Made by a program: the position numbers and the translations under genes. A DNA stretch of 64,000 bases from the NCBI RefSeq assembly GCF_000739615.1, contig NZ_BATP01000036.1, positions 1 through 64,000 on the forward strand, read 5' to 3'. Below the pieces are notes generated by a model, which saw only the letters and a program-made list of their open reading frames with translations, was not told where the DNA came from and did not search any database. The DNA comes from Haloferula sp. BvORR071. GTDB taxonomy: Bacteria > Verrucomicrobiota > Verrucomicrobiia > Verrucomicrobiales > Akkermansiaceae. Position 1 is the stretch's first letter. Each line of letters begins with the position of its first letter. Positions 52,021 through 60,117 of the stretch are shown piece after piece.

Positions 52021-52070
52021 AATCCCTAGCCACAGGGATTCGACTTGGGGCGATCAGCAGCATGATCGCC
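52021..52070. other. Two tandem perfect hairpins
   Basis: AATCCCT/AGGGATT (52021-52040) and GGCGATC/GATCGCC (52049-52070) are 7-bp perfect stems with 6- and 8-base loops in a row, about 35 bases before repeat copy B. There is no downstream T-run. They are not tRNA arms (no acceptor pairing or anticodon arm). Confidence 0.55.
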
Positions 52071-52105
52071 TCAGACGCGTTGTTCGAAAGCGCCCGGAAG
52101 GCCAG

Positions 52106-52570
52106 ACCAACAGGTGGTGAAGTTCATGAAACGTATTCAAGACTTTGAATAAGGTATTGGCCATTGACCCGGCTCCGCTCCTGCGATTTCCCATAGCGTG
52201 ATCCGCATCGGACCAAGCTCTCCCCCCGATCGAAAACCCACCATGATCCTGCATTCATCCAAGCGCCTTCTCTACCTAGAATCGCTCATTGCGGCCTTGT
52301 CAGGATCCCCTTTGTGAGGTCCGCGCCGTGCAAACGATCGTCTATTCAGACAACCTCACAGATGCCTTCAATTTCCAAGATCCGCGCTCCTAAGCGCAGA
52401 CCCTCTTCTCCGGGATAACTCCCGGGAAGGTCCGAAAGGGTTCAGCATACCGGAGCCCGTGGTGGTAAAAACCTCTGGGGGGCCATCACGGGCTTCAACG
52501 GGCCACTTCCCCCTCCAATGCATCAACCGAAAAGAACAGCTTCCAAGGCTCCGAGGAGATCCTGTTAGGA
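52106..52570 (+). repeat. Long intergenic repeat, copy B
   Basis: About 465 bases collinear with copy A, including the same three stems: GTGAGGT/ACCTCAC (52314-52359), CTTCTCCGGGA/TCCCGGGAAG (52405-52429) and GAGCCCGTGGTGG/CCATCACGGGCTTC (52453-52496). In stem 3 the A of copy A's GTGATG is G here opposite T, still pairable. It lies upstream of a small membrane ORF and, farther, a PEP-CTERM gene. Confidence 0.8.
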
Positions 52571-52829
52571 CGGTCACAATCCCGGAGTCTCCCCTGAAAT
52601 AAGTTCGAAATCTCTCACCTTCCTGTTCCCCGTCTCTCCCCATCCTCCGGCCTCGTCCGACGAATCTTCAAGGCGCCCAATCGTCTGAGCCAGATTCTAG
52701 CCGCAACATATATAGATTCTTTTTCACAAGAAACATCATGGCCGCTCACCCCAAAACACTTTGCGCGCGCAACAAATAAACAGAATGATTTTGGCACCTG
52801 CGGTGACAATATTGGACTGATCGGGAAAA

Positions 52830-52952
52830 ATGCCTGAAGAGGACTCCGCCTATGAACGCGCTGCCCGCCGCTTGCTCTATGCGGTGATCAGCGGAATTCT
52901 AGTTTTGGCCTGGATTGTTATATTGATAGTTGATGGATGCGTCCATCGCTAA
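52830..52952 (+). CDS. Small single-pass membrane peptide, 40 residues
   Basis: A frame starting ATG at 52830 and ending TAA at 52952 encodes PEEDSAYERAARRLL followed by one helix (YAVISGILVLAWIVILIVDG) and CVHR. The charged cytoplasmic N-terminus and single helix look like a real protein. The same frame stays open for 51 more codons after the TAA (next feature), so it could be the 5' part of a broken gene instead. Confidence 0.4.
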   Translation: MPEEDSAYERAARRLLYAVISGILVLAWIVILIVDGCVHR

Positions 52953-53108
52953 GCCTCATCCCGAGGCAGAACGAATCTGCAAGCCCTTGGCGCGTTTCCA
53001 CTCGCAGTCAATGTCCAACTTGGCTCCTTGCCGAAGCTACGAAGTGACCTCTACAGCGGCGATACCAAGGCCCGCTGGAGCTTCACTCTCGGGTGCGCGG
53101 TGAGGTAA
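52953..53108 (+). pseudogene. Open in-frame continuation after the small ORF
   Basis: Directly after the TAA the frame continues without stop for 51 codons as RTNLQALGAFPLAVNVQLGS, then LPKLRSDLYSGDTKARWSFTLG, ending in TAA at 53106-53108. The stretch reads like a genuine protein C-terminus but no family is recognised and there is no start. It may be a fragment, or evidence that the TAA at 52950 disrupts one longer gene. Confidence 0.35.
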
Positions 53109-53325
53109 GTGTAGAATACTCGATGGGATAACTCCCTCAATTAATTAACAGACGGACAAAAAATCCGTTGCGTCTCACTTCCGCCACTCCAACCAACAAA
53201 TTCCACTCTACTGCTTAGCCCCAATCTCCTTTGCGAGCCCCGCATACCTGTGCGCTACGCAACGCGTTTCCCATAGACCCAAATCCAATTGAACCCCAGC
53301 GAAATCACCCCTGATCATTGTTGCT

Positions 53326-54009
53326 ATGAATGAACCCAAATCACCCATCGTGCTGGCAGCTGCACTACTGGCTTCCGCTCCCCAGTTGCACGCTCAACTC
53401 AGCTTCTTTACCTCTCCTAATCAAACTGTTGAGCTCTCCGGCATGCCGGTTGGATCGACTGATGTGGACACGACCACTATCTTGCTCGGCGGAGTATCCA
53501 CCGAAAGGACCCTAACCGGAACAATCACCACCGGCGTAGTCCCAATAAGTGTCTCAGGCTATTTGTTTGATGGCCTTTTTGGCCTTGATCTAGGCACTGG
53601 AGATCGCGCCGACCTCGTGCTGGAATGGGGTGCTGGGGCCGAGATGAATCTCAACCTATTAAGCCAGGGGGACAATTTTTCATTTACCCATTGGCTGAAC
53701 GACGGCGTCACCGGCAGCACGGTCGAAATCACTGTCTGGAACGGAGCCACCTCCTTCACCGCCCCAACAACCACTTTGACACACGGATCCTTTGGGGGCC
53801 CCGCTACCACCTACGATTATCTAGTCCCGTTTTCCTCTTTTTCGGGTGCCGATTTCACCGACATTGATCGGGTTTCGCTGACTCTTCATGGAAACACTTC
53901 AGCTGATGTAGCACTTAGTAATTTTAGTGTCGTCCCCGAGCCCTCTGCCGCATTGCTCATCGGATTCAGCGGATCACTGGCACTCTTCCGCCGGAGACGC
54001 CGCTGCTGA
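53326..54009 (+). CDS. PEP-CTERM surface protein
   Basis: 227 residues: signal peptide (IVLAAALLASAPQLHAQ), a Gly/Thr-rich beta body (LVLEWGAGAEMNLNLLSQGD, SLTLHGNTSADVALSNFSV), and the sorting signal VVPEPSAALLIGFSGSLALFRRRRRC. It is the only complete PEP-CTERM gene here not directly preceded by a full repeat copy (copy B is 756 bases upstream). The body family is not recognised. Confidence 0.85.
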   Translation: MNEPKSPIVLAAALLASAPQLHAQLSFFTSPNQTVELSGMPVGSTDVDTTTILLGGVSTERTLTGTITTGVVPISVSGYLFDGLFGLDLGTGDRADLVLEWGAGAEMNLNLLSQGDNFSFTHWLNDGVTGSTVEITVWNGATSFTAPTTTLTHGSFGGPATTYDYLVPFSSFSGADFTDIDRVSLTLHGNTSADVALSNFSVVPEPSAALLIGFSGSLALFRRRRRC

Positions 54010-54065
54010 TCCCCGATGTGAATTATCCTCCCTACGCCACAGATCGAACAAGGCAGTCATGAGAA

Positions 54066-54088
54066 AGAAGGAGGGCGTCTGCCCTCCC
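54066..54088 (-). terminator. Terminator belonging to the mnmE fragment
   Basis: On the minus strand GGAGGGC, loop, GCCCTCC is followed by TTCTTTCTCA. It directly follows the stop of the mnmE fragment, as a native downstream terminator would. It points leftward, away from the PEP-CTERM gene at 53326-54009. Confidence 0.65.
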
Positions 54089-54089
54089 T

Positions 54090-54152
54090 CTACTTTCCGA
54101 TGCAGAACCGGCCGAAGATGGCGCCGAGAATTTCCCCGGGATGGACTGGCAT
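54090..54152 (-). pseudogene. mnmE: Orphan 3' end of mnmE (tRNA modification GTPase)
   Basis: The minus strand reads HPGEILGAIFGRFCIGK followed by TAG: the invariant C-terminus of MnmE, whose last Cys acts in tRNA-wobble modification. Homology fades about 20 residues upstream, so this is a scrap, not a gene. The last 18 bases, TTCTGCATCGGAAAGTAG, correspond to the att position used by SGI1-type islands at trmE/mnmE ends. It abuts repeat copy C. Confidence 0.7.
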
Positions 54153-54184
54153 CCATGCCGCATTGCTGGATCTAGCCCTCTGGA

Positions 54185-54386
54185 GACCGACAGGTGGTGA
54201 AGTTCATGAAACGTATTCAAGACTTTGAATAAGGTATTGGCCATTGACCCGGCACTGCTCCTGCGATTTCCCCTAGCGTGATCCGCATCGGACCAAGCTC
54301 TCCCCTGATCGAAAACCCACCATGATCCTGCAGTCCTCCAGGCATCTGCTCTACACGTTATCACTCCTCACGGCCTTGTCCTGATC
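54185..54386 (+). repeat. Long intergenic repeat, copy C (5' part only)
   Basis: About 200 bases nearly identical to the 5' part of copies A/B, from GACAGGTGGTGAAGTTCATGAAACG through GGTATTGGCCATTGACCC to the AAAACCCACCATGATCCTGC region. Identity stops before the three hairpins. It begins just after the mnmE fragment and ends 100 bases before a PEP-CTERM gene. Confidence 0.8.
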
Positions 54387-54486
54387 CCCTTTGGATAGAG
54401 ACAGAACGCAAGGGCGGTTCGATCCCGCTTGTATTCCCTCACGGGCGAGATCGTTTTTCAAACACATAGATGTAATATATATAAAT

Positions 54487-55248
54487 ATGTCCTGCCGTCC
54501 CTTCAGATCCCTCCCCGTCATTGCCACGATGCTCTCCGCACCTGCGACGGGTTCCGCTGCCGTCACTCTCACGAGCATCGACTACACCGCTCAGGAAGGC
54601 ACCAGTTGGGGCAACAGCACCGTCCGCCTGAACTTCGGTTCACTAGGCATGGGCACCGTTACGTTCACCTCCGTGAACTCCGGCTACTACTCCATCGTCG
54701 CAGCAAACGCCGCCTACAATGCCGCGCCCTACAGCAGCTACTCCGGGCCCACTACCCTCAGCAACGGCGACATCTACGCCCCCGGCACCGAGGTCATTTT
54801 TGCTATCGAGCCCGGCTCTACAGGCGGATTCGCAGGTGTCACCATGACCGTCACCCTGGACAATGGCATTTTCACCCCCGGCTCCGTCTTCGGAGTTCGC
54901 AGCCTCGGCCAAAATGCCTCTGGTAACTACCAGACCATGGCCATCAATTCCGGCCTCACCGCCATCGGCACAACCCAACTCCCCACCGATGACCTTTGGG
55001 GTCCCCCGCCGAATTTCGTCGAGACCTTCGTGGGCTCCGGCATCTACCGTGCCGATGCAGCAGGCAGCAATGCCAAGGGTCGGGCCTTCGCCATCTCCGG
55101 TAACTCCTTTTCCATCACCCTCACCGGGGACTATCGTGGTGGTGGCGAAGCCTTCAGTATTGTCACTCCTATCCCCGAACCCGGCGCCCCTCTTCTTCTT
55201 TCGCTCGCCGGCAGCATTGCTCTGATGAATCGCCGCAATCGCGCCTGA
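54487..55248 (+). CDS. PEP-CTERM surface protein
   Basis: 253 residues from the ATG at 54487, preceded by an AT-rich stretch (ATAGATGTAATATATATAAAT). Signal region LPVIATMLSAPATGSAA, a Ser/Gly-rich body sharing the GMGTVTF...VTLDNGIFTPGSVFGVRSLGQNAS pattern with 44713-45585, then IPEPGAPLLLSLAGSIALMNRRNR. It is therefore the nearest paralog of that gene, and both follow repeat copies, suggesting duplication of gene plus upstream element. Confidence 0.85.
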   Translation: MSCRPFRSLPVIATMLSAPATGSAAVTLTSIDYTAQEGTSWGNSTVRLNFGSLGMGTVTFTSVNSGYYSIVAANAAYNAAPYSSYSGPTTLSNGDIYAPGTEVIFAIEPGSTGGFAGVTMTVTLDNGIFTPGSVFGVRSLGQNASGNYQTMAINSGLTAIGTTQLPTDDLWGPPPNFVETFVGSGIYRADAAGSNAKGRAFAISGNSFSITLTGDYRGGGEAFSIVTPIPEPGAPLLLSLAGSIALMNRRNRA

Positions 55249-55358
55249 GCCCATCGAAAGGAAGCCGGTACCTTCTTCCCATCACCCACGAACAGAGGCA
55301 ATCCATGATGCCCGCGTTGCGAAGAAGCCCAGGCATCGTAGACTCAAACGCGTGAAAA

Positions 55359-55778
55359 ATGTCTGAACTCCCTGCTCGATCTGAACTCCACCAGGTCGGA
55401 GAGGTCGGCGCTTCTGGAAGAAAGCGCGCGGCCCCGGCAACCCTTACTTCCACAGCAAAGATCAAGCAGGCAGAGAGCTACTTGGAATTGGGAATGATCT
55501 TGGAGGCTTGGGAGACTCTTGAAGAGCTTCCTTGGGAGGAGTGCCAAAGAGCGTCTTGTTTGCGAGTGCGGCTTGCGTGCTGCCCTTACGTTGGGGCATG
55601 GGAGCGGGGCGCGAAGATAGCGGAACTGCTACGTGAGGGCAGCGACGCCGACAGGCAGGCAATTGCGCGGTTTTACCAAGAACTCGCCAGATATTTTCGA
55701 GCATGCGGGGCCCGCGGCGCAGCCGCTCACGTGATCCGGGTAGCCATGCAGGTTTGGCCCGTTCCCTTGAAGCTGTAG
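55359..55778 (+). CDS. TPR-like helical protein
   Basis: 139 residues. The part AKIKQAESYLELGMILEAWETLEELPWEECQRASCLRVRLACC is the helical, TPR-like pattern seen in short verrucomicrobial proteins that frequently sit near EPS and exosortase genes. Pairs of helices continue to the end. There is no signal peptide. It probably binds another protein. It is separated from the beta-barrel gene by 306 bases without recognised features except GC-rich sequence. Confidence 0.6.
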   Translation: MSELPARSELHQVGEVGASGRKRAAPATLTSTAKIKQAESYLELGMILEAWETLEELPWEECQRASCLRVRLACCPYVGAWERGAKIAELLREGSDADRQAIARFYQELARYFRACGARGAAAHVIRVAMQVWPVPLKL

Positions 55779-56084
55779 CTACGGCGATGAATGCCGAGGT
55801 CGGACGCTGATGGACTCAAATGCAAGACCTCCAGGGCGCCTGGGGCTGCTAGGATCCCACCGCCGGTCCATCCCAGCCGCTTTTTTTGAACGGCCGGCTC
55901 CCTCCAGCCCTCCAACTGTTGGACCGCGCGAGCGGCTTGTTCTGGTGGGGATTTCAGCCTTTCTGACACCCGCGATCGCGTGGTCTCCAAGTGCCGTTTC
56001 GAATTGACTTCTCTAGCAAAAATCAAAAAAGATCATCTAGTTCACCCAGACTCCGTTAGAATGTTCACCCCCCCTCTACATTCC

Positions 56085-57290
56085 ATGGAGAGAGCCGTTG
56101 CCGCCGCTTTGCTGGCGCTTGTCCTTCTCCCCACTACCTCCCCGGCCGAGGACTTTTCGCTGCGTGTCGCTGATGGCAACCGCGCCCTTGCCGACGAAGG
56201 CTTCTTTCCGTCGCCCGTCGAGGCCCTTGGCGGGGTCAAGGGCGGCTTCTACTTCGGGGTTGAGGCCGAGGCCACCTACGACTCGAACTTTTTCATCACT
56301 CAGGATTACCCGGAGAGCGAGGTCACTGCCGATCTCACGCCTTGGATCACTTACCGCACCGATCCGGAAGGCGGCGCGCTGTGGTCCTTCGAAGCGCGCT
56401 ATGCCCCGACCCTCCATACCTACTGGAACAACTCCTACCTCAACGGTGTCGACCACTCCGCCGACATGCGGCTGAAGTTCAATGGTGCCCGCACCAACGT
56501 CGAACTCTTCGCCAGCTACGACGAAGTCTCGTCCGCGGATCGTCTGGCCGGCGGCTTCATCGAGGGCTCGATCTTCAACTACGGCATCCGGGGCTCCTAT
56601 CAGGTCGCGCCACGCACCAAGCTGCTCGCCGCGTGGACCGCCTCGCAGTCCGACTACAGCTCGGGTGCCCGCAGCGGTTCCGACATCTACACCTCGCAGA
56701 TCTCCGGCCTCTGGGACGCAACCGAACGCATCAGCATCGGTCCGGTGCTCCGCCACACGCTGACCCGCTCGGACACGACCGGTGAGCGCGACGCGATTGC
56801 GACCTTGGTGGACCTCCGCTACAAGTGGGGTGAGCGCTTCTTCTTCGATGCCGCGGCCGGTGTGGAGTTTGCCAAGAACTCCCGTCAGGGTGGCGGCCGC
56901 GATGCCGGCTTCACCGGTGGCTTGGACGTCCAGTACGTCATGAACGAGCGCTGGACCTGGCAGGGTGGGGTGCACTACGTCACCGTGCCTTCGCCGGTGA
57001 ACCTGAACTACATGGTCGAGGATCTGTCCTTCGATACCTCCGTGATTCGCACCTTCGAGCGCGGCTCCTTGGAATTCGGCCTCGGCTTCAGCTTCTCGCA
57101 GTATGAGCCGGTCGGCCTGATCGCGGTCAACCGCGAGGACGACGACTTCCTGCACGCCTTCGTGACCTACCGTCGCAAGATCTACAACGACCGCATCCTC
57201 TGGACCAGCACCCTGCGGGTGGCGGAGAACAACGGCCAGAAGGACTATTCGCAGTGCCAGCTCTCCACCGGGCTCTCCTTCGAATACTGA
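56085..57290 (+). CDS. Outer-membrane beta-barrel protein of the EPS locus
   Basis: 401 residues from the ATG at 56085 (MERAVAAALLALVLLPTTSPA signal); an ATG at 56061 would add eight residues. Alternating hydrophobic/aromatic strands (YFGVEAEATYDSNFFITQDY, FEARYAPTLHTYWNNSY, FGLGFSFSQYEPVGL) and a C-terminal aromatic (LSFEY) indicate a barrel with 14-16 strands. It is similar in position to EpsL-type outer-membrane proteins of exosortase EPS loci, though the sequence pattern alone does not prove it. It ends at a good terminator. Confidence 0.8.
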   Translation: MERAVAAALLALVLLPTTSPAEDFSLRVADGNRALADEGFFPSPVEALGGVKGGFYFGVEAEATYDSNFFITQDYPESEVTADLTPWITYRTDPEGGALWSFEARYAPTLHTYWNNSYLNGVDHSADMRLKFNGARTNVELFASYDEVSSADRLAGGFIEGSIFNYGIRGSYQVAPRTKLLAAWTASQSDYSSGARSGSDIYTSQISGLWDATERISIGPVLRHTLTRSDTTGERDAIATLVDLRYKWGERFFFDAAAGVEFAKNSRQGGGRDAGFTGGLDVQYVMNERWTWQGGVHYVTVPSPVNLNYMVEDLSFDTSVIRTFERGSLEFGLGFSFSQYEPVGLIAVNREDDDFLHAFVTYRRKIYNDRILWTSTLRVAENNGQKDYSQCQLSTGLSFEY

Positions 57291-57326
57291 GACGCAGCTG
57301 GACTCAGCCCCACCTTTAAAACCCAG

Positions 57327-57363
57327 CGGCGGGTCTGTCCTTTTCGGGCGGCCCGCCGTTTTT
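57327..57363 (+). terminator. Terminator of the beta-barrel gene
   Basis: CGGCGGG (57327-57333) pairs with CCCGCCG (57352-57358), then TTTTTCG follows. The stem is shorter than others here and has a large loop, but it lies 37 bases after the stop codon. Confidence 0.65.
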
Positions 57364-58006
57364 CGTGCGGCGAGTTTCGCGAATCGAAACGTCACGGATG
57401 GATTGATCTCACGAGCCGGAAGATCATTCGCATTGCTTGTCTTGGCATAACCCCTGCTGCCTTGTCAGGCATGACTCTCGTCCTCCTCTGCATTGGCAAC
57501 CACAAGTCCGTAAGGGATTTGTTGCGAGATGCCTGCTGCGAATTTTTCCAATTTTGGCCTCAGAAAATGCTGTTTACCGGCGAAACCGGCCGCTCAAGAC
57601 CGGGATCTTGCAAATTTGTCATTCGGGCATACGTAGATCTTCCAATAATTGCTTGAGGTTCACCCTCATTCTGATAGAAAGAGCCGCTGTTCGTTCCACC
57701 CCCAGCAAATCTCCCCCCATCTGAGATCCCCCGACGAGTCCCCCGCGTCACTCACCCGCTTCCCGTTTCTCGAAGCAGACGCGCCTGACAAGTCTCTCAG
57801 GGCCCTCACCTGTGAGGAGGTCACTCCCTGACTGTCGCCTTCACGGGTTTTGGCGTTGAGAGACGCCATACGACCACGGGCGGCAGCTTGAATCCATAAG
57901 CCCCAAGGACGGAACGCTCACCAAACCCACGCACGATCCCCAAAAGCCAGACCACGCCCTGAACTCTCCCGACCTCGTCAATCCATTCCCCCCCCACCCC
58001 CCCCGG
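57364..58006. other. About 640-base gap before the sugar transferase
   Basis: Apart from the sigma-54-like site at 57442, frames of up to 95 codons (57437-57724) have no recognisable features. The last 100 bases contain a C-tract (CCCCCCCACCCCCCCC near 57990) that could be a slippage-prone region just before the start codon at 58007. Confidence 0.4.
57442..57458 (+). promoter_or_regulatory. Candidate sigma-54 promoter upstream of the EPS genes
   Basis: TTGGCATAACCCCTGCT matches the -24/-12 consensus TGGCA...TGC with the required ten bases between GG and GC. The distal T and the last T-A choices deviate from the best consensus. It lies 549 bases before the sugar-transferase gene, so either a long leader or a missed gene would intervene. 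Confidence 0.4.
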
Positions 58007-58876
58007 ATGACAACTCCCACGAAGGAACGGCGAAGCCTTGCATTTGCTCCTCTGCAACGGTCGCATTCTTCAACGCTTCGCCTAGAGCGCCCTCGATACC
58101 GGGCACCCCACCACCTGCGGCGCACTCAGCGCGCGGGACGTGAAGCCTCGTTTCACGAGGTGCTGGCTCCGATCAAGACCGGGCCGACATCACGGTGGAA
58201 ACGCTGGTCGGATGTGGCCTGCGTACTGGCCGCGCTGCCGCTGGCCATTCCCCTGATTCTCTGCGTTGCCGTCTGGATCCGCTTGGTTTCCCGCGGCCCG
58301 GCACTGTTCCGCCAGGAGCGCATCGGCTTCGGCGGCCGGCCCTTTACGCTCTACAAGTTCCGCAGCATGCGGCACGGCTCCTCGACCAAGGATCACGAAG
58401 TTCACGTCGGGCGCTTGGTCGAGTCCGACCAGCCGATGGTGAAGCTCGACACCTTGGGTGACTCGCGGCTGATCCCCGGCGGTTGCCTGCTACGTACCAC
58501 CGGTCTCGACGAGCTGCCGCAGTTGCTCAACGTGCTCCTTGGTGAGATGAGCTTGGTGGGTCCGCGCCCCTGCTTGCTGAACGAGTATGACTTCTTCTCC
58601 GCCAGTCAACGCGAGCGCTTCAGCGTCCTACCCGGCATCACCGGCCTGTGGCAGGTGATGGGCAAGAACCGCGCGACCTTCCGCGAGATGAACGCCATGG
58701 ACGTTCACTACGCCCGCAACTCCTCGCTGCTGCTCGATCTCTGGATCATCCTGCGCACGCCACTGGCACTGCTCGGCCAGATGAGCGACTGCATGGTGGC
58801 CAACCGCCGTCGCCGCCGCGAGGCGGCCGCTGCGGTGAGCTACCCGGCCCACGCGGACGAGACTGTTCTCGGTTGA
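58007..58876 (+). CDS. Undecaprenyl-phosphate sugar phosphotransferase
   Basis: 289 residues. One membrane segment (DVACVLAALPLAIPLILCVAVWIRL) precedes a WbaP/WcaJ-like catalytic domain: RFRSMRH-type motif (here FTLYKFRSMRHG), DELPQLLNVLLGEMSLVGPRPCL, and LPGITGLWQVMGKN. It starts EPS repeat-unit assembly by moving a sugar-1-phosphate onto undecaprenyl phosphate. The N-terminal 55 residues are Arg-rich and unlike a family domain; the start could be later (e.g. near residue 61). Confidence 0.92.
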   Translation: MTTPTKERRSLAFAPLQRSHSSTLRLERPRYRAPHHLRRTQRAGREASFHEVLAPIKTGPTSRWKRWSDVACVLAALPLAIPLILCVAVWIRLVSRGPALFRQERIGFGGRPFTLYKFRSMRHGSSTKDHEVHVGRLVESDQPMVKLDTLGDSRLIPGGCLLRTTGLDELPQLLNVLLGEMSLVGPRPCLLNEYDFFSASQRERFSVLPGITGLWQVMGKNRATFREMNAMDVHYARNSSLLLDLWIILRTPLALLGQMSDCMVANRRRRREAAAAVSYPAHADETVLG

Positions 58877-58953
58877 TTGGATGCGGGCCGGAAAGGCCCG
58901 GACTGGGTCCTCCTGAAGGCCCGGTTTGAGCGGAAAAAAGCCCGCCTTTTGCC

Positions 58954-60048
58954 ATGAAGAAGGCCTTGAACATCGGGATTGCCGGTTGTGGCTACTGGGG
59001 GCCGAATCTTGCCCGTAATTTCAGCGCCCATCCAGCGGCGGAAGTTACCGCGCTCTGCGATCCGGATCCGGAGCGTTTGGCCCACATGCGGGGGCTTTAT
59101 CCGCAGGCGGCTCTCTTCGAGGACTTCGCGCGGATGCTGCGCGATGCCGCCCTTGATGCGGTGGTGGTCGCGACGCCGGTGCGCACCCACTTCGTCTTGG
59201 CAAGGGCGGCGCTGCTGGCTGGCAAACATGTGCTGATCGAGAAGCCGATGGCGTCTTCCTCGGAAGAATGCGAGGAGCTGATCGCTCTGGCTGCGGCTCG
59301 CGGGCTGACCCTGATGGTCGGCCACACCTATCTCTACTCGGAGCCGGTCCGGAAAATCGCCGAGATCATCCGCTCCGGTGGCATCGGCGAGCTGAAGTAC
59401 ATCAACTGCCAGCGCCTGAATCTCGGGCTGTTCCAGAAGGACATCAACGTCGCCTGGGATCTCGCGCCGCACGACCTCTCGATCATTCTGCATGTGATGG
59501 GGGAGTGCCCGCAACTGGTGAACTGCCAGGGGAACGCGCACATTCACCCGGGGATCGAGGATGTCACCAACCTGTCGCTGACCTTCCGCAAGCACCGCTT
59601 CGCCACCGTGCAAAGCAGTTGGCTGGAGCCGCGCAAGGTGCGGCAGATGACCTTTGTGGGCACGCACAAGATGATCGTTTACGATGATCTGCAGCCGCTC
59701 GAGAAGATCCGGATCTACGACGTGCGGGTCGAGTGCCCGCCGCACTACGACAACTTCGCGGAGTTCCAGTATTCGTATCACTATGGCGATTGCTACCTGC
59801 CGCGGATCAAGCAGAGCGAGCCGCTGAAAAATATGTGCGCTCACTTCGTGGATTGTGTCTGCGACGGCACGAGACCGCTGAGCTGCGGAGTCCGCGGCTT
59901 GGAGATGGTGCGGATCCTGGAGGCGAGTTCGGAATCCCTGCTGGCCCAAGGCGGACCGGTGCCCTTTGCAAGCGGCCGGCTTGAGGCATTGTCCGGGGAG
60001 CCGGAGGCTCTGGACGAGGGGCTGCCGAGCTTGAGCGGAGTGCTTTGA
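58954..60048 (+). CDS. Gfo/Idh/MocA-family oxidoreductase (WbpB/WlbA-like)
   Basis: 364 residues. The Rossmann domain begins LNIGIAGCGYWGPNLARNF, with a C-terminal alpha/beta substrate domain that includes the EKPMASSSEECEEL and GHTYLYSEP motifs. Next to a hexapeptide acetyltransferase, this suggests UDP-sugar-acid oxidation of the UDP-GlcNAcA type, although the aminotransferase expected between them is not seen. NAD is the likely cofactor (GAGxWG-like). Confidence 0.88.
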   Translation: MKKALNIGIAGCGYWGPNLARNFSAHPAAEVTALCDPDPERLAHMRGLYPQAALFEDFARMLRDAALDAVVVATPVRTHFVLARAALLAGKHVLIEKPMASSSEECEELIALAAARGLTLMVGHTYLYSEPVRKIAEIIRSGGIGELKYINCQRLNLGLFQKDINVAWDLAPHDLSIILHVMGECPQLVNCQGNAHIHPGIEDVTNLSLTFRKHRFATVQSSWLEPRKVRQMTFVGTHKMIVYDDLQPLEKIRIYDVRVECPPHYDNFAEFQYSYHYGDCYLPRIKQSEPLKNMCAHFVDCVCDGTRPLSCGVRGLEMVRILEASSESLLAQGGPVPFASGRLEALSGEPEALDEGLPSLSGVL

Positions 60049-60086
60049 GATCCGGAATTTGAATTTCGGATTTCAGATTTGAGAAT
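60049..60086. repeat. AT-rich intergenic repeat, copy 2
   Basis: GGAATTTGAATTTCGGATTT and TCAGATTTGAGAATC form the same class of AT-rich inverted repeat as at 263-298 (opposite orientation), filling the gap between the oxidoreductase and acetyltransferase genes. Confidence 0.4.
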
Positions 60087-60117
60087 CGAGGGCCCGGATT
60101 TGCGATTGGGCGATTGG

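Noticed and set aside
52021-52070. tRNA-like fold at tandem hairpins
   Set aside because: No acceptor stem, anticodon arm or T-loop consensus; the stems are isolated.
57437-57724. 95-codon frame in the gap before the sugar transferase
   Set aside because: No family pattern, and the alternative frames overlap without support.
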